Position numbers and translations under genes: made by a program. A stretch of 64,000 nucleotides of DNA from NCBI GenBank assembly GCA_002353295.1, contig DEJG01000019.1, forward strand, positions 515,107-579,106, given 5' to 3'. Positions 1 through 9,140 of the stretch are shown one piece after another; the first letter of the stretch is position 1; each line of letters opens with the position of its first letter. The notes under the pieces were generated by a model. That model did not search any database. It was not told the origin of the DNA and worked only from the letters and a program-made list of their open reading frames with translations. This DNA is from Prevotella sp. UBA2754. GTDB lineage: Bacteria > Bacteroidota > Bacteroidia > Bacteroidales > Bacteroidaceae.

Positions 1-93
1 ACCCCAGAGGAACTGAAACAGCAGTTCCACCAGCCTGATATTGATCATGTGTTTACCTATCTCGCCCGTCAGGCGACCAGAAGCAGTGATTAG
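1..93 (+). CDS. C-terminal end of an ABC transporter ATPase (partial)
   Basis: The first 30 codons read open to a TAG at 91-93, three bases before the ATG of the next permease. The tail (..DHVFTYLARQ..) resembles the C-terminus of ABC-2 type ATPases of the YbhF/CcmA group, where 'EDVF.YLT' precedes the end. Tight spacing to two ABC-2 permeases supports this. No catalytic motif is inside the window, so the assignment rests on context. Confidence 0.5.
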   Translation, partial: TPEELKQQFHQPDIDHVFTYLARQATRSSD

Positions 94-96
94 CCT

Positions 97-1161
97 ATGA
101 GACAGTTTGTTAGCTTTGTCATCAAAGAAACCAAACACATCCTGCGTGACCGTCGTACGATGCTGATACTTTTCGGTTTGCCTGTCGTCCTGATGCTGCT
201 CTTCGGCTTTGCCATCACGAACGATGTGAAGGATGTGCGTACCGTCATCGTCACCTCGCAGATGGATCATCAGACCCGTCAAGCCGTCGCCCGTCTTGCC
301 GTCTCAGAGTATTTCACCATCACGGCAACGGTCGGCAGTCCTAGAGAGGCAGAGCTGTTGCTGCGTCATCAGCGTGCCGACCTTGCCATTGTGTTCGGTA
401 AGGACTTCGCTTCCAAGAAGAGTGGGGTGCAGCTGATGGTTGACACCTCCGACCCTAATATGGCTCAGCAGTGGACTGCCTATGCTCAGAGTATTCTGAA
501 TACTCCGAATACTCTGAGTACTCCGAACATCAAGCTCCTCTACAACCCTCGCATGAAGTCAGCCTATAACTTTGTGCCAGCCATCATGGGTATGCTCCTG
601 TTGCTGATATGTGCCATGATGACCTCCGTGTCTATTGTCCGGGAGAAAGAGCGTGGCACGATGGAGGTACTGCTCGTATCACCCGTCCGTCCGCTGATGA
701 TCATCATCGCCAAGGCTGTTCCCTATCTCTTGCAGGCATTCCTTATCCTCGTCATCATTCTGGTGATGTCGGCAACGGTCTTAGAGGTGCCATTGGCGGG
801 TTCTGTAGGATGGATTATTGTCGTGTCACTCATCTATATCCTTCTTGCCCTCTCGTTGGGCTTGCTCATCTCCAGTGTCGCACAGACGCAGTTTGTCGCC
901 TTGCTGGTCTCGGCGATGGTGCTGTTACTGCCCACGGTGATGCTTTCTGGCATGCTCTTCCCTATCGAGTCGATGCCGCAGGTCCTGCAATGGATCTCAG
1001 CGGTGATGCCTCCGCGATACTATATTCAGGTGATGCGCAAACTCATGATTATGGGTGTGGGTATCCGTGAGGTGCTGCCGGAGGTCTGCATTCTCTGTGG
1101 CATGACCTTGTTGCTTCTGGTGGTTGCATTAAAGAAATTCAATAAACGACTTGACTCATGA
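97..1161 (+). CDS. ABC-2 type transporter permease (YbhS/YbhR-like)
   Basis: 354 aa inner-membrane permease. One N-terminal membrane segment (about residues 23-42) is followed by a soluble extracytoplasmic domain (about 45-165), then five hydrophobic segments with the family motif 'VREKERGTMEVLLVSP' before the second one. This is the architecture of ABC2_membrane_3 permeases that export drugs or lipids together with a HlyD-like adaptor. It follows the partial ATPase by 3 bp and overlaps the next permease by 4 bp (ATGA), so the three are one operon. An in-frame 9-bp tandem repeat at 491-528 encodes ..NTPNTLSTPN.. at the end of the soluble domain. Confidence 0.88.
   Translation: MRQFVSFVIKETKHILRDRRTMLILFGLPVVLMLLFGFAITNDVKDVRTVIVTSQMDHQTRQAVARLAVSEYFTITATVGSPREAELLLRHQRADLAIVFGKDFASKKSGVQLMVDTSDPNMAQQWTAYAQSILNTPNTLSTPNIKLLYNPRMKSAYNFVPAIMGMLLLLICAMMTSVSIVREKERGTMEVLLVSPVRPLMIIIAKAVPYLLQAFLILVIILVMSATVLEVPLAGSVGWIIVVSLIYILLALSLGLLISSVAQTQFVALLVSAMVLLLPTVMLSGMLFPIESMPQVLQWISAVMPPRYYIQVMRKLMIMGVGIREVLPEVCILCGMTLLLLVVALKKFNKRLDS
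491..528 (+). repeat. In-frame 9-bp tandem repeat inside the permease
   Basis: About four copies of a 9-bp unit (GAATACTCC and variants) lie inside the ABC permease gene and keep the frame, coding for an Asn/Thr/Pro-rich stretch near residues 132-144. Because 9 is a multiple of 3, copy-number change would alter length without frameshift. Confidence 0.75.
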
Positions 1162-2246
1162 CTATCCGATATCTCATCCAAAAGGAGTTCCTGCAGATAC
1201 GCCGTAACTCATTCATGCCGAAGATCATCTTCATCTTCCCCATCGTCATCATGTGTGTGATGCCATGGGTGATGAATCAGGAGGTGAAGAATATCGTAGT
1301 CGACGTGGTGGACAACGACCGTACTGCTTATTCCCAGCAACTGGTTCACCGTATCGCGGCGAGTCCGTATTTCATCTTCGGCGGTCAGCAACCGACGTAT
1401 GCCGCTGCCCTGAAAGAGATCGAGCAGAGTAGGGCGGACATCGTTTTGGTCATCCCGCAGGACTACAGCCGTGGTCTTGTCCAGGGGCGGCATCCTCAGG
1501 TGTTGATAGCCGCCAATGCCGTCAATGGCACGAAAGGCTCTATTGGTTCGTCGTACCTCTCACAGATCGTCTCCGCTTCTCCTCAGTCAGGGGACCATAG
1601 AGGTATGAGCCTGGGAGCGGGTGTCCTGAACCTCTATAATAAGAGTCAGAGTTATAAGGTGTTTATGATCCCTGCCTTGATGGGTATTCTGATGATGATG
1701 CTTTGTGGTTTCCTTCCAGCCCTTAATATCGTAGGGGAGAAAGAAACGGGTACGATAGAGCAGATCAACGTGACACCCGTCTCTAAATGGTCGTTTATCC
1801 TGGCAAAGCTCATCCCTTACTGGATCATAGGGATGTTGGTGCTGACGGTATGCCTCGTGCTCTCATGGGCAGTCTATGGTATCACTTGCCAGGGACCGTT
1901 GGGTCTCGTCTATCTCTTGGCGATATTGCTGGCACTGTTTTTCTCCTCGTTAGGACTGATCATCTCCAATTATAGTGACACCATGCAGCAGGCAATGCTG
2001 GTGATGTGGTTCTTTGTGGTTTGCCTGATGTTGCTCAGTGGTTTGTTCACGCCAACACGTTCCATGCCGTCATGGGCGTATGCCACCACCTATATCAATC
2101 CGATGCACTATTTCATCGACGCCATCCGTACCGTCTTTGTGCGTGGAGGTGGTTTCGGGACCATCGCCCATCAGGTGTCTGCCCTCATGGGAATATCCTC
2201 TGTCATGGCGGTATGGGCTGTGTTGAGCTATCGGAAGAACCATTAG
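1158..2246 (+). CDS. ABC-2 type transporter permease (second subunit)
   Basis: 362 aa, same architecture as the preceding permease: N-terminal membrane helix (about residues 23-40), large soluble domain, then about five hydrophobic segments starting near residue 170 with 'VGEKETGTIEQINVTP' as the coupling motif. The start ATG overlaps the stop of the first permease, so the two are translationally coupled and probably form a heterodimeric exporter with the upstream ATPase. Substrate cannot be told from sequence. Confidence 0.88.
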   Translation: MTIRYLIQKEFLQIRRNSFMPKIIFIFPIVIMCVMPWVMNQEVKNIVVDVVDNDRTAYSQQLVHRIAASPYFIFGGQQPTYAAALKEIEQSRADIVLVIPQDYSRGLVQGRHPQVLIAANAVNGTKGSIGSSYLSQIVSASPQSGDHRGMSLGAGVLNLYNKSQSYKVFMIPALMGILMMMLCGFLPALNIVGEKETGTIEQINVTPVSKWSFILAKLIPYWIIGMLVLTVCLVLSWAVYGITCQGPLGLVYLLAILLALFFSSLGLIISNYSDTMQQAMLVMWFFVVCLMLLSGLFTPTRSMPSWAYATTYINPMHYFIDAIRTVFVRGGGFGTIAHQVSALMGISSVMAVWAVLSYRKNH

Positions 2247-2337
2247 TGTATGGTGTTCTGTTCCATCACTCAGCATGTTTTGTGGCGACAAAGATGAGAA
2301 AAAATATTGAAAATGCGTTCATTTAAAAAATTTTATT

Positions 2338-2345
2338 TATCTTTG
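2338..2345 (+). promoter_or_regulatory. TAnnTTTG promoter box (TATCTTTG)
   Basis: A Bacteroidota -7 box lies 22 bp before the ATG at 2368, in an AT-rich spacer after the transporter operon. It probably drives the 2368-6578 gene run. Confidence 0.6.
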
Positions 2346-2367
2346 TCACGTAAAACGACGCAAGGCT

Positions 2368-3603
2368 ATGACTAAAAGAAAACTATTCATGATATTCATT
2401 TTGCTGACGGTCGTAATCATAGGCTACGCACAGTCAGTAATTAGTGGTGTGGTGATTGATCGCCAGACAGGGCGCCCAATCAGTCACGCCAGTGTGAGTG
2501 CCCAGGGAGGCAAGGAGCATACTGTTACTAACGATGAGGGGCGTTTTGTGTTGAAGACTCAGTATCTTCCTCAATATGTCCAGTTGAGTCATATCGGTTA
2601 TAAGACCCGTCGTTACCAGTTGGTCAATGGCACCAGTACCCATCTTCGTATTCAGATGATGCCCACTACTGTTGGTCTTCATGAGGTCGTGATTACACGT
2701 AACGATCCGGAGGAGATCATGCTTGCTGCTATTGAGCGTATTGAAAAAAACTATCCCAATCGTCCGGAGTTGGTACGTTGTTTCTATCGTGAGACAGCCC
2801 GCAAGGGCTCACGTTTTATATCGGTGGCAGAAGCAGTGACCGATATGTACAAATCGGCCTATAGTCGCGGCCCGGAGCGCGATGCCGTGGTCATTCAGAA
2901 GGGTCGCCGTCTGATGAGTATGAAAGCCAAGGACACATTAGGTGTCAAGATACAGGGCGGTCCCGTTATGCCACTGATGGTGGATATAGCCAAGAATCGC
3001 GAATATGTGCTTTATGCAGAATGCTTGGAGAAGTGCGACTTCCAAATGGAGATGCCTGTGCTCATCGATGATCGTCTGCAGTATGTCATCAGTACAATGC
3101 CACGCATGACCACCGTCTTCCCCTTGATGTATGGCAAGTTCTATATTGATCAGGCAACGTTGGCTTTTACCCGTGCAGAACTCGAACTCGATGTGCGTGA
3201 CTGGCGCAGTGCATCTGATTATATGTTGGTGAAGAAACCCTTCGGTCTGCGTTTCCGTCCCAAGGAACTCAAGGTAACGGTAGTATATGATACCGATGCA
3301 GAGGGTATTACCCGCATGAGTTACGTGCGCAACGAGATGCGTTTCAAATGTGATTGGAAACGCAGGCTGTTTGCTTCGCCATTTACAACGGTGAGCGAGA
3401 TGGTGGTTACCGATCACCTTCAGACGGGTGATGAGGTTCGTCGGCCCAAGGGGCGCAATTCGTTTGGTATTCGCGATCGGTTCTACGATAAAGTGGAATA
3501 CTTCGAAGACCCGGATTTCTGGGCAGACTATAACATTATCGAGCCCACGGAGAGTCTGGAGAATGCCATTGGAAAACTGAAGAAAAAAGCAAGAAAACAA
3601 TAA
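2368..3603 (+). CDS. Exported protein with carboxypeptidase-like regulatory domain
   Basis: 411 aa. A signal peptide (KRKLFMIFILLTVVIIGYAQ) is followed by an N-terminal beta-sandwich of the CarboxypepD_reg-like family (about residues 25-105; 'GRPISHASVSAQG', 'TNDEGRFVLKT', 'LSHIGYKTRRYQL'). The rest (about 110-411) is a beta-rich region rich in Arg and Tyr, resembling DUF5686-type envelope proteins, with no catalytic motif that I recognise. It is 25 bp upstream of a periplasmic nucleotidase gene. Location is periplasmic or outer-membrane associated; function unknown. Confidence 0.72.
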   Translation: MTKRKLFMIFILLTVVIIGYAQSVISGVVIDRQTGRPISHASVSAQGGKEHTVTNDEGRFVLKTQYLPQYVQLSHIGYKTRRYQLVNGTSTHLRIQMMPTTVGLHEVVITRNDPEEIMLAAIERIEKNYPNRPELVRCFYRETARKGSRFISVAEAVTDMYKSAYSRGPERDAVVIQKGRRLMSMKAKDTLGVKIQGGPVMPLMVDIAKNREYVLYAECLEKCDFQMEMPVLIDDRLQYVISTMPRMTTVFPLMYGKFYIDQATLAFTRAELELDVRDWRSASDYMLVKKPFGLRFRPKELKVTVVYDTDAEGITRMSYVRNEMRFKCDWKRRLFASPFTTVSEMVVTDHLQTGDEVRRPKGRNSFGIRDRFYDKVEYFEDPDFWADYNIIEPTESLENAIGKLKKKARKQ

Positions 3604-3628
3604 TACGATCAATCATAAATCTTAAGGT

Positions 3629-5176
3629 ATGAAAACGAAAAACATGATTTCACTTTTGGTGTGCGTGATGCTCGGATTTGCCAGCAATATTTACGCTCAA
3701 CAAAGCAAACAGCGTAGCATCGTGGTGCTTTACGAAAACGATGTCCACTGTGCTGTCGACGGCTATGCTAAGCTGGCCGGTCTGCGCGATGCTATTGCAG
3801 ATACGGCTGATGTGTTCCTTGTATCGAATGGTGACTATGTGCAAGGCCAGACCGTTGGCGCTATCTCCAAAGGCCAGTATGTGGTGGATGTGATGCGTAC
3901 GGTGAATTACGATGCCATCACGCTGGGCAATCATGAGTTCGACTATGGTATGGAGCGCATGTTCCAGTTGCTGCGCCAGGTTCCCGTCCCTGTAGTGTGC
4001 TGCAATCTGCATGATAGGAAAACGGGCCGACTGGTTTTTGCTCCTTACGTCATGAAGCGTGTGGGCAACAAGCGCATCGCCTTTGTGGGCGTGGTTACTC
4101 CAACTTCTATGGAGGATGAGGCCTATGCCTTCCGCGACGAACGCGACAGCCTGATATACGATTTACAGCGCGAAGACATTCCCGTGTTGGTACAGCGTGC
4201 TGTCGACGAGGCTCGCAGAGCCGGTGCCGACTACGTCATCGTTGACTCCCATTTGGGTGAGGTGCCTACTCAGCGTCATTCTGATTCCCATATACTGGTC
4301 GCCAATACCTCGGGCATCGATATCGTGCTTGACGGACATTCGCATGCAACAATACAAGCCGATACTATATTAAATAAAGTAGGCAAGCCCATCATTGTCA
4401 CCCAGACAGGTACCAAGTTTTCGCATATCGGTAAACTGCTCATCACTCCTGACGGCCGTTTCTCAACCACACTGATTCCTGTGGAGAGTGTGAGTGAGAA
4501 GAATCCTTTTGTAGCCCAGGTGGTTGACAGCATCCACACGATGCTCCACGAGCAGACCAGTCGCGTAGTGTGTTATAGTGAGGTGCCCTTGCGCATTCTT
4601 GACAACGAAGGCAACGAAGCACACCGCTTTGGCGAGACGACGGCAGGTGACATAGTGACTGATGCTTTCCGTATGGTGACAGGTTCCGATATCTCTGTGC
4701 TCAACAGTGGTAGTATCCGCAACGAAGCGAAGGCAGGCGACCTGACCTACGGCGAACTGCTCTCGCTGTTGCCTTACGACAATTACATCGTGGTGGCTGA
4801 GGTGAAGGGCAGCACCATCCTGTCGATGCTCGAAAAACTGATGAGTTTCCTGCCGAAGCCCGATGGTCAGTTCCCACAGGTTTCCGGTATGAAGTTTACG
4901 GTTCGTGTGGCTACTCATCAGGTGAGCGACGTTAAGATTCTCAACAGCGCCACCCAGCATTACGAACCTCTCAATCCCGATCGCATCTATACCGTTGCCA
5001 CCACCAAGTATTGCGTAACGGATGGTGGACTCTATAACACGCTGAAAGGCAGTAAGATAACATGGGAGACCAAACGCACCTACAATGATATCTTTATTGA
5101 GTTTGTGACCAAGAATCTGGGTGGACATATTGGTCAGCAGTATTCACAACCGCAAGGACGTATTAATAAACTATAA
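3629..5176 (+). CDS. Periplasmic 5'-nucleotidase / UshA-type metallophosphatase
   Basis: 515 aa with signal peptide ending ..SNIYAQ. The N-terminal metallophosphoesterase domain shows the metal ligands in order: 'ENDVHC' (DxH), 'SNGDYVQG' (GD), 'LGNHEFDYG' (GNHE), 'DSHLGE' and 'DGHSHA' (GHxH). The C-terminal 5'-nucleotidase domain has 'NSGSIRNEAKAGDLTYGEL'. The family removes phosphate from nucleotides, releasing nucleosides in the periplasm. It sits between two other exported-protein genes in one co-directional run. Confidence 0.92.
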   Translation: MKTKNMISLLVCVMLGFASNIYAQQSKQRSIVVLYENDVHCAVDGYAKLAGLRDAIADTADVFLVSNGDYVQGQTVGAISKGQYVVDVMRTVNYDAITLGNHEFDYGMERMFQLLRQVPVPVVCCNLHDRKTGRLVFAPYVMKRVGNKRIAFVGVVTPTSMEDEAYAFRDERDSLIYDLQREDIPVLVQRAVDEARRAGADYVIVDSHLGEVPTQRHSDSHILVANTSGIDIVLDGHSHATIQADTILNKVGKPIIVTQTGTKFSHIGKLLITPDGRFSTTLIPVESVSEKNPFVAQVVDSIHTMLHEQTSRVVCYSEVPLRILDNEGNEAHRFGETTAGDIVTDAFRMVTGSDISVLNSGSIRNEAKAGDLTYGELLSLLPYDNYIVVAEVKGSTILSMLEKLMSFLPKPDGQFPQVSGMKFTVRVATHQVSDVKILNSATQHYEPLNPDRIYTVATTKYCVTDGGLYNTLKGSKITWETKRTYNDIFIEFVTKNLGGHIGQQYSQPQGRINKL

Positions 5177-5193
5177 TTAAAACTTTAACTATT

Positions 5194-6201
5194 ATGAAGA
5201 AAACTATTTTAATGACACTCATGGTGCTCGCCGCTGTCACTGTCAAGGCACAGTCGGTGAATGATTTGTTCACACCACAGACGTTGAACTATCTGAAGTC
5301 TGTACCCTTCAGTATCAACCGTTCTACACTCTACACCGCCGAAGAGCTCTATGCTGGCTATAATCCCAAGGTTGAAGCCACTTTCGAAACCTGCTATGAT
5401 ACCAAGGCGTATCGTCACTTCATCAAGAATGGCAAACAAGCTCAGTCGGCTGACGAATCGTTGGCTCGTGCACTCCATGATAATAGTATCCACGTAGCCC
5501 TCAACGCGTTCTTCAAGAAGTACAATTCTCGCCTCTGTATCGGTATCATGGGCGGTCATGCCCTGTTGCGTACCGATCCGATGTATAAGAAGGTGGTGCT
5601 CCTGAGCAAGCGCCTCACCGAACAGGGTTTTATCATGCTCAGCGGTGGTGGTCCTGGTGCTATGGAAGCAACTCATCTGGGCGCTTGGCTGGCTGGTCGT
5701 ACGGAGCAGGATGTCGATGTGGCAGTCAAGATGCTCTGTGTAGCTCCCTCGTTCAAGGACAAGGGCTGGCTGGCTTCGTCGTTTGCCGTGATGGAGCGTT
5801 TCCCACGCAAGGGTGATTATGTAAGTCTGGGTATTCCCACCTACCTCTACGGTCATGAGCCCTCAGCCCCCTTCGCTACCCACATTGCCAAGTTCTTCGA
5901 GAACAGCATTCGCGAAGACCTCATTCTCACCGTAGCCTTTGGTGGCATCATCTATACCCCGGGCAGTGCAGGCACCATGCAAGAGATATTCCAGGATGCT
6001 GTCCAGAACCATTATCTCTCCTTCGGCTATGCCAGTCCGATGATATTCCTCGGTACTGATTTCTGGACCAAAGAAATGCCCGTTTACCCCTTCCTCCAAG
6101 AAATGGTGAAGTTGGGCAAGTATAAGAATCTGCAATTGACGCTGACCGACGATTTCGACGTGATAGTCAAAGAGTTGGAAGCATTTAAGAACAAACAATG
6201 A
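5194..6201 (+). CDS. LOG-family (Rossmann) protein with a signal peptide
   Basis: 335 aa. The core (about residues 110-320) is LOG/lysine-decarboxylase-like: 'GIMGGHALLR', 'LSGGGPGAMEATHLG' and 'PGSAGTMQE' near residue 255, corresponding to the PGGxGTxxE nucleotide-sugar motif of cytokinin-type phosphoribohydrolases. Unlike ordinary cytoplasmic LOG proteins it starts with a convincing signal peptide (KK, then ILMTLMVLAAVTV, then VKA-Q), and no downstream Met could give a leaderless full domain. It may process nucleotides in the periplasm beside the UshA-like enzyme. It overlaps the next gene by 4 bp. Confidence 0.8.
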   Translation: MKKTILMTLMVLAAVTVKAQSVNDLFTPQTLNYLKSVPFSINRSTLYTAEELYAGYNPKVEATFETCYDTKAYRHFIKNGKQAQSADESLARALHDNSIHVALNAFFKKYNSRLCIGIMGGHALLRTDPMYKKVVLLSKRLTEQGFIMLSGGGPGAMEATHLGAWLAGRTEQDVDVAVKMLCVAPSFKDKGWLASSFAVMERFPRKGDYVSLGIPTYLYGHEPSAPFATHIAKFFENSIREDLILTVAFGGIIYTPGSAGTMQEIFQDAVQNHYLSFGYASPMIFLGTDFWTKEMPVYPFLQEMVKLGKYKNLQLTLTDDFDVIVKELEAFKNKQ

Positions 6202-6578
6202 AACTGACGAAGGAACAAATTGGCGAGATGGTTCGCTTCAGCATAGTGGGTGTCCTCATTACGGTCATCCACTACGTTGTTTACTGGCTGCTCCAGTTGG
6301 TTATCAATGTGAATATTGCCTGGACGGCAGGCTACATCATGGGCTTTGTAGTCAACTATTATCTGTCGGCGCGCTATATCTTCCGCGAGAAAGCTACCGC
6401 CCAGAACGGGGCAGGCTTTGGCGGTGCCCATCTGGTCAATTACTTCCTTCAAATGGGCTTGCTCAATTTCTTCCTCTGGTTGGGGTGGAGTGCCGAGTGG
6501 GCACCCGTGGGCGTCTATGCCATTTCGATACCCGTCAATTTCCTGTTGGTGCGCTTTGTATTTAAGAAATTAAAATAG
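6198..6578 (+). CDS. GtrA-family membrane protein
   Basis: 126 aa with four hydrophobic segments and GtrA features ('RFSIVGVLITVIHYVVYW', 'GFVVNYYLSARYIFR' and a C-terminal 'NFLLVRFVFKK'). GtrA proteins are small flippase-like proteins that help move lipid-linked sugars across the inner membrane. Start ATG overlaps the stop of the LOG gene (ATGA). No glycosyltransferase is adjacent, so the substrate is unknown. Confidence 0.82.
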   Translation: MKLTKEQIGEMVRFSIVGVLITVIHYVVYWLLQLVINVNIAWTAGYIMGFVVNYYLSARYIFREKATAQNGAGFGGAHLVNYFLQMGLLNFFLWLGWSAEWAPVGVYAISIPVNFLLVRFVFKKLK

Positions 6579-6587
6579 GTGGAGCGG

Positions 6588-7688
6588 TTAGTTTCCTACC
6601 AATAGTTTGGCAGTATTCAGATAGTTGAAGAACGTCTGTCGCTCAGCCACTCCGTCACCTTCCTCTATGCCATTGGTCTTGGCTTCTATGCACTTGCCGT
6701 TCTCATCGTAGTAGTAGCGCCATTCGTAGTTTTCACCTTCCTCTTTGTTGTGCTGATAGGTGAACATCACGTCCGTGCCCTTCCCGTTCGCCAGGAATTC
6801 CACGTAATTGTCCCAGTACATGCACTGGCGGCGATGGTTGATGAAGTAGCAGGTACCGACCTCATTTCCCTGTGCATCCGCCTTCTTGTCGAAATAAATA
6901 TTAGTGTTCTCGGTGACGGGTGGGAATTGTTCTGACAAAGCCTCGTGCAGGGTGATGAAGATGTGGTGCGGATTCTCTGAAGTCTTGTCGGCAGCCATCT
7001 TCTCCTGTGCTTTGGCGTAGGCAGCACGAATCGCCTTGATGCGCTCAGCCTTCGGGGTGGTTGCCTTAGCCGTTGATGCCGGAACATGGTTCGACGTGTG
7101 CATGACACTTTGGAAAACCTTCAGCAATTGTTTCGCCTCTTTCAGACTCTCGTCGCCAATGGTGGGCGTCAGCTGTTCGTCATCACGCTCAGACAAAGGC
7201 TGGTCGTACATGCCCGACTTGAAGATGCCGTGAATGGTTTGCCCCTGCTGGTTGTAATAATAGCGGTTCTCCTGCACGTATCCGCCATCAGTAATACTCT
7301 TTGTGAAGATGAAGAGTGGGTAACTGCCTTTGGCATCTACGAGTGCTTCAAAGAAAGACTCATGCCCGTGCGAAGTCCAGTATCGGTTGATGAAATAGCA
7401 GTTCGACAGGTCGTAGAACTCCTGGTCGGCTTTCGTCTTCCCTTTATCGAAGTAGAATGTCAGTTCAGTGTGGTCGTCCAGAATAAAGTCTGGGTTAACC
7501 TCCTCAGCATTCTCTCTTACGATGGTGAGGTCTAACGGAGCCTTACCGTTCTTACCGTTTTGGGCAATCTTCTGTTTTGCTTCGGCATACAGTTGCCTGA
7601 TGCGCTTCACCTGTTCGTCCTTTGGCTGTGCCTGCACGACGAGAAGCCCTCCCACCAGCATCAGTGTCATTGTGATGATTCTCTTCAT
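6588..7688 (-). CDS. Exported protein with an internal duplication, unknown function
   Basis: 366 aa with signal peptide (MKRIITMTLMLVGGLLVVQA-Q). Two halves are related: each begins with 'RIR.LYAEAKQKIA' / 'RIKAIRAAYAKAQEKMA', then has 'TELTFYFDKG' / 'TNIYFDKKA', 'NCYFINRYWTS' / 'TCYFINHRRQC' and a '..NRYYYNQQGQ' / '..WRYYYDENGK' strand. So the mature protein is a tandem of two about 150-residue domains. No known family recognised. Convergent with the GtrA operon. Confidence 0.7.
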   Translation of the reverse strand: MKRIITMTLMLVGGLLVVQAQPKDEQVKRIRQLYAEAKQKIAQNGKNGKAPLDLTIVRENAEEVNPDFILDDHTELTFYFDKGKTKADQEFYDLSNCYFINRYWTSHGHESFFEALVDAKGSYPLFIFTKSITDGGYVQENRYYYNQQGQTIHGIFKSGMYDQPLSERDDEQLTPTIGDESLKEAKQLLKVFQSVMHTSNHVPASTAKATTPKAERIKAIRAAYAKAQEKMAADKTSENPHHIFITLHEALSEQFPPVTENTNIYFDKKADAQGNEVGTCYFINHRRQCMYWDNYVEFLANGKGTDVMFTYQHNKEEGENYEWRYYYDENGKCIEAKTNGIEEGDGVAERQTFFNYLNTAKLLVGN

Positions 7689-7787
7689 AATTCCGTTTTT
7701 CTAAAGTTCCTTGGTTGCAAAGATAGTAAAACTTGAAGAACCCACCAAATAAATTCCTCAGAATTCACTTTCTTCGTATATTTGTTT

Positions 7788-7795
7788 TATCTTTG
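7788..7795 (+). promoter_or_regulatory. TATCTTTG promoter box for the GH28 gene
   Basis: The box ends three bases before the ATG at 7799 (a second in-frame ATG is at 7805). Transcription should start at or inside the start codon region, so the mRNA is nearly leaderless. A second TATATTTG lies at 7777-7784. Confidence 0.55.
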
Positions 7796-7798
7796 CAA

Positions 7799-9061
7799 AT
7801 GGATATGAAAAGAAACTTTTTATTACTAACCCTTATGCTGCTGGTGGTGGCAATGGGTGCGAAAGCCGACAAATGGCCCGACGGAACAGAGATGGACGCG
7901 TGGTTCGGTAAAAAGGAGAAAGTAGATGTCAAGCAGTTGGGACGTCCATACGTCATCACCGATTATGGCGTGGTTGGTGACAGTACGCTGGTGCAGACGG
8001 CTGCTATTCAGCGCGTCATCGACCGCTGTGCCGACGAGGGTGGGGGCGTGATAGTGATTCCTGAGGGGACTTTCCTTTCGGGGGCACTCTTCTTCAAGCA
8101 AGGTACGCATCTGCATGTCGTAGGCAGACTGAAGGGCAGTGACCGTATTGCTGATTTTCCCGTGATGCTGACCCGTATTGAAGGCGAGACATGCAAATAT
8201 TTCCCTGCGCTGGTGAATGCTTACGGCGTTGACGGATTCACCATTACGGGACACGGCACGATAGACGGCAATGGGCTGCGTTATTGGCAAGACTTCTGGC
8301 TGCGCCGACAGTGGAATCCTGCTTGTACAAATAAGGATAGCCAGCGTCCGCGACTGACCTATATTGCCAATTCCAAACACGTGACCATTCAGGATGTGCA
8401 TCTGGTGAACTCGCCCTTCTGGACGAATCATGTCTATAAGAGTCATCATGTTCGCTATCTCGACTGCTATATCTATGCTCCTACGGAGCATGTTTGGGAA
8501 CAGGACTCGACGAAGGGAGCGCCCTCGTCGGATGCCATTGACATCGATGCGTGTACGGATGTACTGGTCAGCGGTTGCTACATGCACGTGAACGACGATG
8601 CTGTCGTGCTGAAAGGCGGCAAGGGCACTTGGGCAGACCAAGACTCTATGAATGGCGACAACCAACGCATACTGATAGAGAACTGTACGTACGGAAAGGT
8701 GCACGGCTGTCTGACCTTGGGTTCTGAGTCGCCCCATAATAGGAATGTCGTTCTTCGCCATTGTCGGACGCAGGATGCCAACCGCGTGCTGTGGCTGAAG
8801 ATGCGTCCCGATACCCCTCAGCACTATGAATACATCACGGTGGAGGACATCACAGGCCGTTGCGACCGATTCCTTTATATCTACCCTTGGACTCAGTTCT
8901 TTAAACCGGAGAAGCGCGACGATATGCCCCTCTCATGCTGTAACAACATTGTGATGAAGGACATACAGGTGGAAACACCCATCATGCTCGATGTCAAGAC
9001 GTCGGATAAATACCAGCTGACGGATTTCTTCCTGGAGGGGAAAATCCTTCATCTGAAATAA
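7799..9061 (+). CDS. Glycoside hydrolase family 28 (polygalacturonase-like)
   Basis: About 420 aa. I choose the ATG at 7799 (or 7805) because the upstream codons overlap the promoter and because MKRNFLLLTLMLLVVAMGAKA is a good signal peptide. The body is a right-handed beta-helix with GH28 landmarks: 'YGVVGDST' near the N-terminus, 'SSDAIDIDACTDVLVSGC', 'VNDDAVVLKGG' (paired Asp) and 'HGCLTLGSE'. The family hydrolyses galacturonic or rhamnogalacturonan linkages of pectin. It is a single gene, not part of a visible polysaccharide utilisation locus. Confidence 0.9.
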   Translation: MDMKRNFLLLTLMLLVVAMGAKADKWPDGTEMDAWFGKKEKVDVKQLGRPYVITDYGVVGDSTLVQTAAIQRVIDRCADEGGGVIVIPEGTFLSGALFFKQGTHLHVVGRLKGSDRIADFPVMLTRIEGETCKYFPALVNAYGVDGFTITGHGTIDGNGLRYWQDFWLRRQWNPACTNKDSQRPRLTYIANSKHVTIQDVHLVNSPFWTNHVYKSHHVRYLDCYIYAPTEHVWEQDSTKGAPSSDAIDIDACTDVLVSGCYMHVNDDAVVLKGGKGTWADQDSMNGDNQRILIENCTYGKVHGCLTLGSESPHNRNVVLRHCRTQDANRVLWLKMRPDTPQHYEYITVEDITGRCDRFLYIYPWTQFFKPEKRDDMPLSCCNNIVMKDIQVETPIMLDVKTSDKYQLTDFFLEGKILHLK

Positions 9062-9140
9062 AAAAATGTTTTTTCTTGTAGTTTTTCTCTACTATATTGC
9101 GTCTAACGGGTAAAAATAATCCAAAAGGACAGACAAAACA

